Positions 1 to 8,232 are shown, counted from the stretch's first letter. The stretch is 46,429 nucleotides of DNA from Deltaproteobacteria bacterium (GCA_016930795.1 JAFGFY010000062.1:1-46429); one strand, 5' to 3'. The notes: a model not told the origin generated them from the sequence alone. Translations and numbers: made by a program.

Positions 1-342
1 GAAATATTGCTGCTCCGTGATTGCGCTGAAATAATTCCCTTTCTCAACGACGATCATGTCTATACCATCTGTATAGATAATCAATCGGGAAAGGGGTTCA
101 TCATCCGGGAGCATCCCCGATAGGCGATCGATCCCCAGACGAATCTTCTGGAGACTCAAACCATTTTTTCGAAGCGAGACAAGGACTCTGAGCTTCACAA
201 TATCTTTGAATGAATAGCGAGCGCGCCTCCCATTCACCTCGGGTGAAACGAGGGCAAGACGTCCCCAATATTTCAATTGATTTGAAGTTACGTCTGTCAA
301 CTTCATGACCAAGTCTGTTTTATATATACGGTCCATGTCCAT
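1..342 (-). CDS. MerR-family transcriptional regulator, C-terminus cut off by window edge
   Basis: Translating the minus strand from the ATG at 342 gives 114 codons with no stop before the window edge. The N-terminus reads like a MerR-type winged helix: a KTDLVMKLTDVTSNQLKYWG helix-turn-helix, a wing with NGRRARYSF, then KDIVKLRVLVSLRKNGLSLQ, matching the usual recognition-wing-helix order over residues 6-70. Such proteins bind promoters as dimers and sense a ligand through the C-terminal part, which is missing here, so no effector can be inferred. A second ATG two codons downstream (336) is possible. A TTGACA-like box lies upstream at 415-410 on the minus strand, with only a poor -10. Confidence 0.75.
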   Translation of the reverse strand, partial: MDMDRIYKTDLVMKLTDVTSNQLKYWGRLALVSPEVNGRRARYSFKDIVKLRVLVSLRKNGLSLQKIRLGIDRLSGMLPDDEPLSRLIIYTDGIDMIVVEKGNYFSAITEQQYF

Positions 343-888
343 TATTTTTGGTTGAAAAATACGCTATTTTCTATGATTTTTAAACCAAAATGCCGATAAA
401 ACCATTTTATGTCAAGAAAAAACATCTATTCAAAAGCTTCCTATATTAAAGAGCTTTGAGATATATTCCACAAATCAAAGCCGCTCCCAATCTTAGAAGA
501 AGAGAACAATATATTATAGAAATTATGTTTTTTGAAACCTGCGATATTTTGCCAATATCTAAGCATTTCAACCGGTTCAAAAACCTTAGATATGTCTCAC
601 TTATGACTACTAATTCTGATCGAAAAGAAATCTGCTATCGCAGAACTTTGGAATTCGATACGTAGTAAAAAGTTTGCACACCACCAAATCTTTACCCCAA
701 TATAAGGATTTCCTTCCTCTAACTCAGGGTTTGCCCGACAGACCGATTTTGATACGCTTCTTTGGCCTCTTTTTTATCCTTATAAAATCGATGAATAGGA
801 GATTGTATTTTAAGCAACTCTCTATGATCCATAATTTAACTCTAAGATCGAAAGTCCTGTTAATGGTCAGGCTGATGAACCAACAAGA
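343..888. other. AT-rich gene-poor stretch with a 3'-end gene remnant
   Basis: This 546-bp stretch is visibly richer in A+T than the housekeeping genes further on. The plus-strand open frames at 456-665 and 674-1006 have no recognisable domain and no good ribosome site, so I do not call them genes. The one structured item is the repeat copy at 705-771, described separately. On the minus strand a 37-codon frame (832-719) runs through that copy and ends QNRSVGQTLS. Confidence 0.5.
705..771 (-). repeat. Direct repeat copy A, decayed duplicate of the RNase Z-like gene 3' end
   Basis: Bases 705-771 match 2739-2805 with 57 of 67 positions identical and no gaps. In both copies the minus-strand frame and its TAG stop are kept: copy A reads EAKEAYQNRSVGQTLS-stop and copy B reads EAGDAFQNRPVGQTPS-stop. 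Nine of the ten differences are A/T in copy A where copy B has G/C, as expected of an unconstrained copy drifting in AT-rich DNA. The two copies are in the same orientation and bracket the AbiE operon. Confidence 0.85.
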
Positions 889-1794
889 CTATGATGATGT
901 CACTCTCAAGCCGGACACGGCTGAGGCGATCCTGCTTATCAGTGCAAAGGCTTCATCCATATTGAAACTATCGAAATCCGCGGGCCGAAGCACGGGCCTC
1001 AATTGACCTTCCAGCTGCTGAACAAGTTCCCGCTTATATTCCGGAGACATATCAACCAGAGTGTTGCCCGGCACGTCGAGCTTTTTCCTTACCATTTTGA
1101 GGAAAGAAGGTGCATCAAGATCTACCTTCTTTTTATGAACAGCGTAGAAAAGATCGAATATATCCCGGATTGCAGGTTCTTTCCGGGTCAGGGCTGCACG
1201 GACTTTTTCGGCGTATGCCTCCTTTATGTCCATCGCTTGGACGGTGAAAACAGGAAGAAGAGGTCGTCTACTGAAGGGGTTCACAACGATGGTGCGGGTT
1301 TCACTACTCACTGAAGCAAGGAGGAGCGGTTCGCGAATGCCGATTTCAATTTTGATTCTCTCCTTTCTATCCATCACAGCTGATGGGTACTCAAAAGAAC
1401 CAATGTATTGTCGCGATTCGTTGTGCCCTTTAAAGGCTCGTGAAGTTGAAATTCCGGGAACAAGTGTAGGAAACTCATCAAATATCGCCTTAATGGACTC
1501 CATTTTAGAAGCTCTCTGATTTCGTGGGGTACCCACTGCAACCGGAATGACCAAATCCAGATCTTCACTTAGCCGGTAAAAATCCGCATAGACCTTGCTT
1601 AAGCAGGTTCCTCCTTTAAAAACGAGCGGTGTCTCCCGATCAAAGATGTGATGCAAAATCAATGAGCAATAGTAGTCCTTTTCGATAAGGTTCGCAGTAA
1701 ACCCAGTAACGCCTTCCGAATAGGACAATGCCTCACGGAAGATATCCGGGTCAGATTTATGAAGATATGGGAAATAGACCTCACCCATTAACAA
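889..1794 (-). CDS. abiEii: AbiEii-type nucleotidyltransferase toxin (type IV toxin-antitoxin)
   Basis: This 301-residue protein belongs to the AbiEii nucleotidyltransferase toxin family (DUF1814, Pol beta-like fold). The motifs appear in order: FKGGTCLSK at 59-67 (motif I), SEDLDL at 76-81 with the metal-binding aspartates (motif II), IKIEIG at 147-152 (motif III), and EKVRAALTRKEPAIRDIFDL at about 196-215 (motif IV). Characterised family members use NTPs to block growth, in some cases by modifying tRNA; the target here is unknown. The start overlaps the stop of the AbiEi gene by 14 nt, so the two are translationally coupled. An alternative ATG lies two codons in. All motifs look intact, so it is probably active. 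Confidence 0.93.
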   Translation of the reverse strand: MLMGEVYFPYLHKSDPDIFREALSYSEGVTGFTANLIEKDYYCSLILHHIFDRETPLVFKGGTCLSKVYADFYRLSEDLDLVIPVAVGTPRNQRASKMESIKAIFDEFPTLVPGISTSRAFKGHNESRQYIGSFEYPSAVMDRKERIKIEIGIREPLLLASVSSETRTIVVNPFSRRPLLPVFTVQAMDIKEAYAEKVRAALTRKEPAIRDIFDLFYAVHKKKVDLDAPSFLKMVRKKLDVPGNTLVDMSPEYKRELVQQLEGQLRPVLRPADFDSFNMDEAFALISRIASAVSGLRVTSS

Positions 1795-2584
1795 TGATTC
1801 CCCATTTTCGGTTAATGGTTCCTTTGGCGGATCGGCCTGGAATCCATGGAATCAGGGAACTTGAAGTGCTGATTCGGCCCTGGAGTTTATTCATCATTCT
1901 CGGTTTCCGGATCAAAGTATCTAATAAATAACCTATTCGCCTGATCGTCGCCATATTTCCATACTTGGCCGTCACCTTGATTAATTCTGAGGCAATCACG
2001 GGCTCGTTTTTGATCTCCCCTTTTATCCAGTCATATCCCCGGGGCAGACTATTAAATCGGGACCAGTCATAAACGGCATCCATAAGGGTCCGGGCCTTGG
2101 AAGGGTAAATGATATTTGAATCCTCCCGGGATCGAACGGCATTGATGGCTCCGAGTCGTTCATCTGCGACCTTTATGAATTGAAATGCCAGGCTCCCTAT
2201 GGTTTTTTTTCCGGAGATACGGTTATTGTATAGACAGGTCACACTGGGGATTTGGTCATCAAGCCCATAGAAATTAAAGGCCGACGGACCACAGATCTGA
2301 TATCTGCCTGAGACTTCTTTCATGAGCTTCTGAAGAATCATGGCCGCCCCCGGACTGTATTTGCCTCCGGCCGGTATTCGAGGGGGCAGTAGATAGACCC
2401 CCCGTTTAAGCCTCAAAATCCAACCGGCATCTGACAGGCGACGGAACAGATCACGTTCCTGAGATGTGGATATACCTAAGATGGGGGCTATTTCCCCAGT
2501 GTGGACAATGTCCAGTTTCTTAAGCTGGATGAATGCGAAAAATCGCGATGAGAGATTCCCTAGTTCCGGTCCCTTTGATTTCAT
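1781..2584 (-). CDS. abiEi: AbiEi-type antitoxin/autorepressor (type IV toxin-antitoxin)
   Basis: This 267-residue protein precedes and overlaps the AbiEii toxin gene, the usual cognate order. Residues about 1-70 form a winged helix-turn-helix (IAPILGISTSQERDLFRRLS, then GWILRLKRGVYLLPP). The rest matches the AbiEi C-terminal domain, including CGPSAFNFYGLDDQIP. AbiEi proteins neutralise the toxin without stable protein contact and repress their own promoter by binding inverted repeats; a palindrome lies just upstream. An AGGAAA ribosome site sits 4 nt before the ATG. The C-terminal tail (ISTSSSLIPWIPGRSAKG) is rich in Ser, Pro and basic residues. The toxin start lies within the last codons of this gene. 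Confidence 0.9.
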   Translation of the reverse strand: MKSKGPELGNLSSRFFAFIQLKKLDIVHTGEIAPILGISTSQERDLFRRLSDAGWILRLKRGVYLLPPRIPAGGKYSPGAAMILQKLMKEVSGRYQICGPSAFNFYGLDDQIPSVTCLYNNRISGKKTIGSLAFQFIKVADERLGAINAVRSREDSNIIYPSKARTLMDAVYDWSRFNSLPRGYDWIKGEIKNEPVIASELIKVTAKYGNMATIRRIGYLLDTLIRKPRMMNKLQGRISTSSSLIPWIPGRSAKGTINRKWGIIVNG

Positions 2585-2597
2585 ATCATTTCCTATA

Positions 2598-2641
2598 AAT
2601 GGTTTAATAACCCATTATTAAAAAATATCATAAAATGTCAA
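2598..2641 (-). promoter_or_regulatory. abiE promoter with overlapping palindromic operator candidate
   Basis: On the minus strand TTGACA (2641-2636) is followed 17-18 bp later by ATAATG/TAATGG (2618-2612), a good sigma-70 layout about 30 bp before abiEi. The 19-bp imperfect palindrome AATGGGTTATTAAACCATT (2616-2598 on the minus strand, arms matching at 8 of 9) overlaps the -10 and start region. That is where an autorepressor would act. The promoter is inferred from consensus and the operator from symmetry. Confidence 0.6.
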
Positions 2642-2679
2642 TCTTTTAATGTCCCCTTCTGGGAATGGGAGAAAATCCC

Positions 2680-2693
2680 TCGCCTTTAGGCGA
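2680..2693 (-). terminator. Small hairpin downstream of RNase Z-like gene
   Basis: TCGCC-TAAA-GGCGA forms a 5-bp stem with a tetraloop on the minus strand, followed by GGGATTTTC. It lies about 60 bp after the stop of the RNase Z-like gene and before the abiE promoter. The T-run is short, so it is a weak terminator at best. Confidence 0.35.
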
Positions 2694-2738
2694 AGACTTT
2701 AGTTAAACATTATACAATCCGCAGGGATCAAGGATTCC

Positions 2739-2805
2739 AGGATTCCCGCCCTCTAACTCGGGGTTTGCCCGACAGGCCGATTTTGAAACGCGTCCCCGGC
2801 CTCTT
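2739..2805 (-). repeat. Direct repeat copy B, within the 3' end of the RNase Z-like gene
   Basis: This is the functional copy. It covers the last 17 codons and stop of the hydrolase gene plus 14 bp beyond. It pairs with 705-771 (85 percent identity). The repeat unit, one copy plus the AbiE operon, is 2,034 bp long. Confidence 0.85.
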
Positions 2806-3784
2806 GTTCTATGTCCTGGACCATGTGATTATAACGGGGGGAGAAGTGAAACAAGGTGTATTGTTTCACTCCAGCCAATCGGGCGAGGTTCCCAGCCTCT
2901 TTGGCCGTGAGATGAAATTTCTTCCGGGCGGCATCCCTGTCTCGGTCCAGGAAGGCGGCCTCAATAAACAGGTGGTCTGAATGTTTTGCCAGTCTTATGG
3001 CCTTTTCGAAGTTCTCCGGGGTCCCAGCGATATCCGTAATGTAGGTTATCTTCTGGCCTGGAGATACGGTGGCAATCTTTCGGGCCAGCTCTCCCAGGAT
3101 GAATTTTCTTTCCTTGGTCGCGATTCCTTCCTTTTTGCAGGTGACAAGGAAATCACTTTTCGGATCCCTCTCTTCATAGAGGGCCTTCTTGAATTGAGTC
3201 AGCCAGGGGCCCACAGGAAGGCCGAGTTCTTCTAATTCTTGTTTGTTGATATTGATGTAAAAGTCTTCTGTTATGGAAAGTCCAAGGCAAGGGACGCGAT
3301 GATCAAGCCATTCCGCTTCCACAAGAAACGAAGGCTCTCTCAGGAGAATGCCGGTGTATAACTCCTCGACCTGATTTTCTCGTGGCTTAAAACGGTCCTT
3401 ACAGATGTAGGTCCGCGTCAAGGTCCTATCCGGAAGGATCTCAGTCACCTTCAGTGTGAGGTCGGTCTGATATTCGTGGACCAAGTTCCATGTATATCCG
3501 GCTAGTTTTCCCTCCACCTGTCTGAAAAAACCCTCCGGTCCAAAGACATGGAGTTCTTTGTCACGTCCGAGAAAAAGACGCAGAAGGGTGTCAAAGCCTA
3601 TGAAGTGGTCCATGTGGGTATGGGTCACAAAGACATGCGTGACCTTGAGCATATCCCTCGGTGAAAGACCGCGAAGTTCGCCCAAATCAAACAGCAGGGC
3701 CCTCTTTTCGAACAGAAAAGGAATATAGAGTCCTGGGTCGGAGAAGGGATCATTGGTCAGCCTTGGGTGAAAAGAGGGTCTCAT
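2753..3784 (-). CDS. Ribonuclease Z-like metallo-beta-lactamase-fold hydrolase
   Basis: From the preferred ATG at 3784 the product is 343 residues. The zinc signature THTHMDH (54-60) marks an MBL-fold hydrolase. Later motifs YITDIAGT, KFHLTA and FHFSPRY supply the distal Asp and His ligands in the RNase Z/ElaC order. RNase Z trims tRNA 3' ends, but this long deltaproteobacterial branch has not been assigned a substrate, so only the fold and metal site are firm. An upstream in-frame ATG (3835) would add MSIATSLILFFTGNGRP; the internal start MRPSFHPRL is preferred because it fits the family N-terminus. The last 17 codons lie in a duplicated segment whose second copy is beyond the AbiE operon. 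Confidence 0.82.
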   Translation of the reverse strand: MRPSFHPRLTNDPFSDPGLYIPFLFEKRALLFDLGELRGLSPRDMLKVTHVFVTHTHMDHFIGFDTLLRLFLGRDKELHVFGPEGFFRQVEGKLAGYTWNLVHEYQTDLTLKVTEILPDRTLTRTYICKDRFKPRENQVEELYTGILLREPSFLVEAEWLDHRVPCLGLSITEDFYININKQELEELGLPVGPWLTQFKKALYEERDPKSDFLVTCKKEGIATKERKFILGELARKIATVSPGQKITYITDIAGTPENFEKAIRLAKHSDHLFIEAAFLDRDRDAARKKFHLTAKEAGNLARLAGVKQYTLFHFSPRYNHMVQDIEQEAGDAFQNRPVGQTPS

Positions 3785-3828
3785 GGGGCGTCCGTTTCCG
3801 GTGAAAAAAAGGATAAGTGATGTTGCGA

Positions 3829-3864
3829 TTGACAAACATTACCAAATGGGTCATGATTTGCCAA
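3829..3864. promoter_or_regulatory. Overlapping divergent promoters for RNase Z-like gene and ihfA
   Basis: On the plus strand TTGACA (3829-3834) is 17 bp from CATGAT (3852-3857) and faces ihfA. On the minus strand TTGGCA (3864-3859) is 17 bp from TAATGT (3841-3836) and faces the hydrolase gene. Each core overlaps the other, so the two transcripts should compete for polymerase. Both are consensus-based inferences. Confidence 0.55.
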
Positions 3865-3993
3865 TAATTAGCAAAAAATGGCCCCTGTTTTCATGGGGCA
3901 TGCTGATTGGTTTTCCCGATCCCGGTCCTTGTTTATTCAAGATCTTTGTCCGTTACGGATTCATTATCTCCTTTTTTCAGAGCGAGGAATATC

Positions 3994-4341
3994 ATGGCAT
4001 TGAACAAGGCGGATATCACCAGAACCCTGATGGATAGGATTCGTTTTAAGAATCCCAGGAAGGGGAGACAACAGTTCCTCTTCCCGGAGCTTGATTACAC
4101 GGGTCTTAAGAAAAGGCGCGCGGAAAGAATTGTTGAGTCCCTGTTCGAAATCATGAAGCGGGAACTTGAAAAAGGGGGGGGCGTCCGCATCTCAGGTTTC
4201 GGACAGTTTCAGACTAAATTCAAATGGGCGAGAAAGGGAAGGAACCCCCAAACAGGGAAGTCGATTATACTGAAATCCCGAAGGATCGTCTCTTTCCAAT
4301 ATGCTTCCAAACTGAGAGAGCGAATCAACGCGAAGAAATAA
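3994..4341 (+). CDS. ihfA: HU/IHF-family DNA-bending protein, IHF-alpha-like, with an insertion
   Basis: The ATG at 3994 follows GCGAGGAAT and gives MALNKADITRTL, the canonical family start; the open frame reaches further upstream but without a ribosome site. The product is 115 residues, longer than the usual 90-100. The DNA-arm motif (GRNPQTGKSI, with the intercalating proline) and VRISGFGQFQ are present. The extra length is mostly a basic and aromatic insertion (about residues 20-40, including KGRQQFLFPEL) between the first two helices, where typical IHF is short. IHF acts as a heterodimer that bends DNA in nucleoid structure and regulation. The alpha or beta assignment is tentative. The gene converges on clpB with 19 bp between stops. 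Confidence 0.8.
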   Translation: MALNKADITRTLMDRIRFKNPRKGRQQFLFPELDYTGLKKRRAERIVESLFEIMKRELEKGGGVRISGFGQFQTKFKWARKGRNPQTGKSIILKSRRIVSFQYASKLRERINAKK

Positions 4342-4360
4342 AGAAACAGCTTAGCTCCTT

Positions 4361-6943
4361 TTATTGAAAGACCAATTCACCATCCTTTACATCTACCGTG
4401 ATTCGATCCCCCTCCTTGACGCTTCCATCGAGTATCTTCATGGCAAGCGGATCCTGTACCAGGTGCTGAATTGTTCTTTTAAGCGGCCTGGCTCCGTAAA
4501 CAGGATCAAACCCCGTCCGGGCCAGGAGTTCCTTGGCGCCATCTGTCAATTCCAGGATGATCTTTTTCTCTTCGAGGCGTTCGCCAAGAAGATCGGCCTG
4601 AATGCTTACAATCCTCTTGATTTCTTCAGGGCCCAGTGAATTGAAGATGATGGTTTCATCGATGCGGTTTAAAAATTCCGGTCTGAAGGTACTCCTCAAT
4701 GTTTCCATGACCTTCTTCTCCATCTTGGCATTGTCCTTTCCCGATAGCTCCTGGATCCACTGAGACCCGACGTTGGAGGTCATGATGAGGACGGTGTTTT
4801 TGAAATCGACCGTCCGACCCTTTCCATCCGTCATTCGACCATCATCCAGAATCTGAAGGAGGGCGTTAAAGACGTCCGGATGGGCCTTTTCAATCTCGTC
4901 AAAAAGGACTACAGAGTAGGGATGTCTCCTGATGGCCTCTGTGAGATAACCCCCTTCATCATATCCCACATACCCGGGAGGCGCGCCTATGAGTCTGGCT
5001 ACAGAATGTCTTTCCATGTATTCAGACATATCAATGCGGATCATATACTGTTCATCGTCAAAGAGAAACTCGGCCAAGGCCCGGGCCAACTCCGTCTTCC
5101 CGACCCCTGTGGGGCCCATGAATATGAAGGAGCCTATGGGGCGATTCGGATCTTGAAGTCCGGAGCGGGCGCGTCGAACAGCGTTTGCCACGGCGATGAT
5201 CGCGCTTTGTTGACCCACCACTCGTCTCTCAAGCCTTTCCTCCATACGCAGGAGCTTTTCCTTGTCTCCCTCCAAGAGTTTCGAGATTGGAATGCCTGTC
5301 CATTTGCCCACGACCTCTGCGATATCCTCACTGTCCACCTCTTCCTTAAGCATCTTTTTCCCGGTTTGGAGTTCCGTGAGGTGTTTGTTCTCCTGTTCCA
5401 GACTCTTTTCCAACTCAATGAGGGTCCCGTATTTCAACTCGGCAGCCCTTGACAGGTCTCCCTGGCGTTCCGCGTTTTGAGCATCGGATTTGGTGGACTC
5501 CAGCCTTTCCTTGATTTCCCGAATCTTGGAGATGGTCTCCTTCTCTTTTTTCCATTGAGCGCTCATCTCCTCCATATCGCCCTCAAGATCCGATAATTCT
5601 CTCTCGATCTTCTTGAGCCTGTCTTTGGAGGCTTGATCTTTTTCCTTTTTCAGGGCCTCTTTTTCGATCTCAAGCTGTGTCATCTTTCTCTGAATATCGT
5701 CGATCTCGGCCGGCATACTGTCGATCTCGATTCTGAGTCTCGAAGTCGCCTCATCAATCAAATCAATAGCCTTGTCCGGAAGGAACCGGTCGGTGATATA
5801 CCGGTGAGACAGGGTGGCCGCGGCCACAATGGCCGAATCCTTGATGCGGACACCGTGGTGCACCTCATATTTTTCCTTCAAACCTCGAAGAATCGATATG
5901 GTGTCCTCTACATTGGGTTCCTCCACCATGACGGGTTGAAAACGCCTTTCCAGTGCGGCGTCTTTTTCAATATATTTTCTGTATTCCTTGATCGTGGTGG
6001 CCCCGACGCATCTTAACTCACCCCGGGCGAGGGCGGGCTTCAGCATATTGGAGGCGTCTACTGCCCCCTCGGCAGCCCCGGCACCCACCAAGGTATGCAT
6101 TTCATCGATGAAGAGGATAATCTCTCCCTGAGCATCCGTGACTTCTTTTAAAAGCGCCTTGAGTCTATCCTCAAATTCCCCTCTGTATTTGGCGCCGGCG
6201 ATCAGGGCGCCCATATCCAAGGCCACAACCCTCTTGCCTTTCAGGGTTTCCGGGACGTCTCCCTGAATAATACGTTGGGCAAGGCCCTCCACAATGGCGG
6301 TCTTTCCGACCCCTGGTTCTCCCATGAGGACCGGGTTATTTTTTGTCCTGCGGGAGAGGACCTGGATGATCCTTCGGATTTCATCATCGCGTCCGATGAC
6401 CGGATCTAAGGCCCCTTTGGAAGCACTGGCTGTCAGATCCCTGCTGAATTTTTCAAGGGCTTGATATTTGTCCTCCGGATTTTGATCCGTAATCCTCTGC
6501 CCCCCTCGTATATCTACCAGGACTTTGAGAATGGCATCCCTGGTCACGCCTGATGCCGCGAGGATCCTGGCCGCATCCCCTTCTGTTTCATCCGTGGTGG
6601 CCAGAAGGATATGCTCCAGGCTGATATATTCATCTTTCATGGGTTCGGCCTCTTCAAAGGCCTTGTCCAGAACGGTCCTTAATCTGGGGGAGATGTAGAC
6701 CTGTCCGTATCCCGTCCCCGAGACTCTGGGGACCTTATCCAGTGACGCGTCAAATTTTTGGGTGAGTTGTTTCTGATTGGCCCCTATTTTCCCAAGAATC
6801 GAGGGGACCACACCCTCTGCCTGTTCCAGAATGCTACGGATCATATGTTCAGGTTCGATCTGTTGATGGTTCATTCTTTCGGCCAATTGCTGTGAGTTCT
6901 GGAGGGTCTCCTGGGCCTTCAATGTCAGTTTATCAAGTCGCAT
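4361..6943 (-). CDS. clpB: ClpB disaggregase (Hsp100)
   Basis: From the ATG at 6943 (GAGGAAG ribosome site upstream) the protein has 860 residues, close to E. coli ClpB (857). It carries the N-terminal Clp repeat domain, a first AAA+ module ([26 protein letters not shown]), a long middle coiled coil rich in Lys/Glu that is diagnostic of ClpB rather than ClpA or ClpC, and a second AAA+ module ([31 protein letters not shown]). It threads aggregated polypeptides through its hexamer and works with DnaK/GrpE, encoded about 8 kb away. Further upstream in-frame ATGs exist, but the 37 extra residues do not resemble the family. Confidence 0.97.
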   Translation of the reverse strand: MRLDKLTLKAQETLQNSQQLAERMNHQQIEPEHMIRSILEQAEGVVPSILGKIGANQKQLTQKFDASLDKVPRVSGTGYGQVYISPRLRTVLDKAFEEAEPMKDEYISLEHILLATTDETEGDAARILAASGVTRDAILKVLVDIRGGQRITDQNPEDKYQALEKFSRDLTASASKGALDPVIGRDDEIRRIIQVLSRRTKNNPVLMGEPGVGKTAIVEGLAQRIIQGDVPETLKGKRVVALDMGALIAGAKYRGEFEDRLKALLKEVTDAQGEIILFIDEMHTLVGAGAAEGAVDASNMLKPALARGELRCVGATTIKEYRKYIEKDAALERRFQPVMVEEPNVEDTISILRGLKEKYEVHHGVRIKDSAIVAAATLSHRYITDRFLPDKAIDLIDEATSRLRIEIDSMPAEIDDIQRKMTQLEIEKEALKKEKDQASKDRLKKIERELSDLEGDMEEMSAQWKKEKETISKIREIKERLESTKSDAQNAERQGDLSRAAELKYGTLIELEKSLEQENKHLTELQTGKKMLKEEVDSEDIAEVVGKWTGIPISKLLEGDKEKLLRMEERLERRVVGQQSAIIAVANAVRRARSGLQDPNRPIGSFIFMGPTGVGKTELARALAEFLFDDEQYMIRIDMSEYMERHSVARLIGAPPGYVGYDEGGYLTEAIRRHPYSVVLFDEIEKAHPDVFNALLQILDDGRMTDGKGRTVDFKNTVLIMTSNVGSQWIQELSGKDNAKMEKKVMETLRSTFRPEFLNRIDETIIFNSLGPEEIKRIVSIQADLLGERLEEKKIILELTDGAKELLARTGFDPVYGARPLKRTIQHLVQDPLAMKILDGSVKEGDRITVDVKDGELVFQ

Positions 6944-7054
6944 TTTTTGGCTTCCTCTTGTGTTGTGAAAAAGTACCAAGTGTTTTGTTGTCGAAATCCA
7001 TGGCTTGTCGTCTCTTTTTCTTTCAGTCCCACTTCGCCATGATCCATTTAACAA

Positions 7055-7083
7055 AAATTAAGCCTGCGAATGCCCTGTGTCAA
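7055..7083 (-). promoter_or_regulatory. clpB promoter candidate
   Basis: On the minus strand TTGACA (7083-7078) and TAATTT (7060-7055) are separated by 17 bp, about 110 bp before the clpB start. This is a sigma-70 arrangement. I saw no clear sigma-32 box and no CIRCE element. Confidence 0.5.
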
Positions 7084-7213
7084 GACGGGATGGTTTCCCT
7101 GATCCACCATCAAAGTGTCATCTCCCCGCTAAGCGGGAGCTACGATGCGGCGTATGTAAACGGCGCAAGGCGCAAGGAAAAATTTGAAAAACCATTGTAT
7201 GAGTATCAACCCT

Positions 7214-7286
7214 AACTCCTGTGGAAGATTTATGGGTAAGTGAGTTAAGGGGTGATGATGTGTCTTAACTTCTACATTCAGGAGTT
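7214..7286. repeat. Nested inverted repeat between methyltransferase gene and clpB promoter
   Basis: Outer arms AACTCCTG (7214-7221) and CAGGAGTT (7279-7286) enclose inner arms AGTTAAG (7243-7249) and CTTAACT (7264-7270). The structure sits just past the methyltransferase stop (7305). It could end that transcript, but no T-run follows. Confidence 0.5.
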
Positions 7287-7304
7287 GGAAGCTGACTATT
7301 GAGA

Positions 7305-7850
7305 TCAAGGCTTCCGACAGACGATTTGTGCAACCGCTCTTTTGGGAGTCGATATGATTCCTTCAAAATGATGGAGGATGTCCCAATCCGCGAACCATTT
7401 GGACATCTCGCCCCGTTTCAACAGGAAATCCGGATTATGGGGTTTTCCGAATTTCGGCTGGTCCACTGTAAAAGTCTCATAGATGACGATGCCCCCTTTT
7501 TTGAGGGCCTTTTTGATGCAATCGATCAAGGGCCGATGAAGATAGCGAAACACTATAATCCCTTGGAAAGCATCTTCTGGGAGAGGATTGTCCCCCTCTT
7601 TTTCCAGGTCCACCTGCCGAAAGATGATTTCTACTCCATGGTCGGCTGCCGACTTCCGTGCGCGGGACAGGGCATCAGAGGAGACATCCCAGCAATAGAC
7701 GGAGAAGCCTTTGACTGCAAGAAAGACCCCATTATGCCCATCACCACAGGCAAGATCCAAGACAGGCCCGTCGGTTTGTTTTTCTGACAAGAGGACCCAA
7801 TGATCCAGCAATAATTGGGCCGGCTTCAGAGGTGAAACGGAAGAAGGCAT
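7305..7850 (-). CDS. Class I SAM-dependent methyltransferase, TehB-like
   Basis: The ATG at 7850 gives 181 residues starting MPSSVSPLKPAQLLLDHWVL. The SAM-binding motif I is VLDLACGDGHNG, followed by the acidic strand end VYCWDVSSDAL, and FRYLHRPL then GGIVIYETF in the positions of motifs IV and V. Size and motif spacing resemble the tellurite-resistance TehB and related small methyltransferases; the substrate cannot be told from sequence. The open frame extends upstream to 8177, but that part overlaps a more plausible gene in another frame. The ribosome site before 7850 is weak, so the start is uncertain. Confidence 0.78.
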   Translation of the reverse strand: MPSSVSPLKPAQLLLDHWVLLSEKQTDGPVLDLACGDGHNGVFLAVKGFSVYCWDVSSDALSRARKSAADHGVEIIFRQVDLEKEGDNPLPEDAFQGIIVFRYLHRPLIDCIKKALKKGGIVIYETFTVDQPKFGKPHNPDFLLKRGEMSKWFADWDILHHFEGIISTPKRAVAQIVCRKP

Positions 7851-7968
7851 CTGTCTTGATTTCTTGTTGTAACCGGGGTAATCATTTAATAAGCAACACT
7901 CTTCTTTTGAAATCGCGTTTTGTGGTATTAACGGGAACACCTGAGCAAGAGAGAAGATGTCCGACGGA

Positions 7969-8232
7969 TCATTCGGTCCAACTGAGCCAGATCTTCTTTC
8001 GATTTTGGAACTTGTAAAGGACCCTGTCCAGTTGGCCGGAGATCTGAATATCAAAAATCTTCTTTCTGGAGAAGCCACGAAGCTTGCTCTCAAGACGTGC
8101 CCAGTCGGGCCGTATCTTTGTTTCTTGGGTATGGTATTTGTGGAATTGCACATGCATCTGGTCGATCTGGTTGTCAAAATCGACGATGGTATCCAGGATT
8201 TTTTGCTTTTCTTCGGAAAGGGGCATGTTCAT
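7969..8232 (-). CDS. Small conserved-looking hypothetical protein
   Basis: This is an 87-residue protein starting MNMPLSEEKQKIL, with AGAGGT just upstream of the first ATG; a second ATG two codons in (8226) has the better spacing. The composition is strongly charged, with probable helices (SEEKQKILDTIVDFDNQIDQ) and many His, Gln and Lys residues. No signal peptide, membrane segment or known domain is visible. It lies upstream of the methyltransferase on the same strand and diverges from purC. It reads like a real small gene rather than a shadow because of the ribosome site and the helix-forming pattern. Confidence 0.5.
   Translation of the reverse strand: MNMPLSEEKQKILDTIVDFDNQIDQMHVQFHKYHTQETKIRPDWARLESKLRGFSRKKIFDIQISGQLDRVLYKFQNRKKIWLSWTE

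Noticed and set aside
719-832. 37-codon minus-strand frame ending QNRSVGQTLS as a small gene
   Set aside because: The C-terminal part is a duplicate of the RNase Z-like gene end and most changes alter the residue, so it looks like a repeat remnant rather than a selected peptide.
456-1006. Two plus-strand open frames (69 and 110 codons) next to the AbiE operon
   Set aside because: No domain, no ribosome site, biased low-complexity translation, and the second overlaps the toxin gene end and the repeat copy.
4880-5480. Long plus-strand open frames inside clpB
   Set aside because: They are shadows of clpB in other frames without family resemblance.
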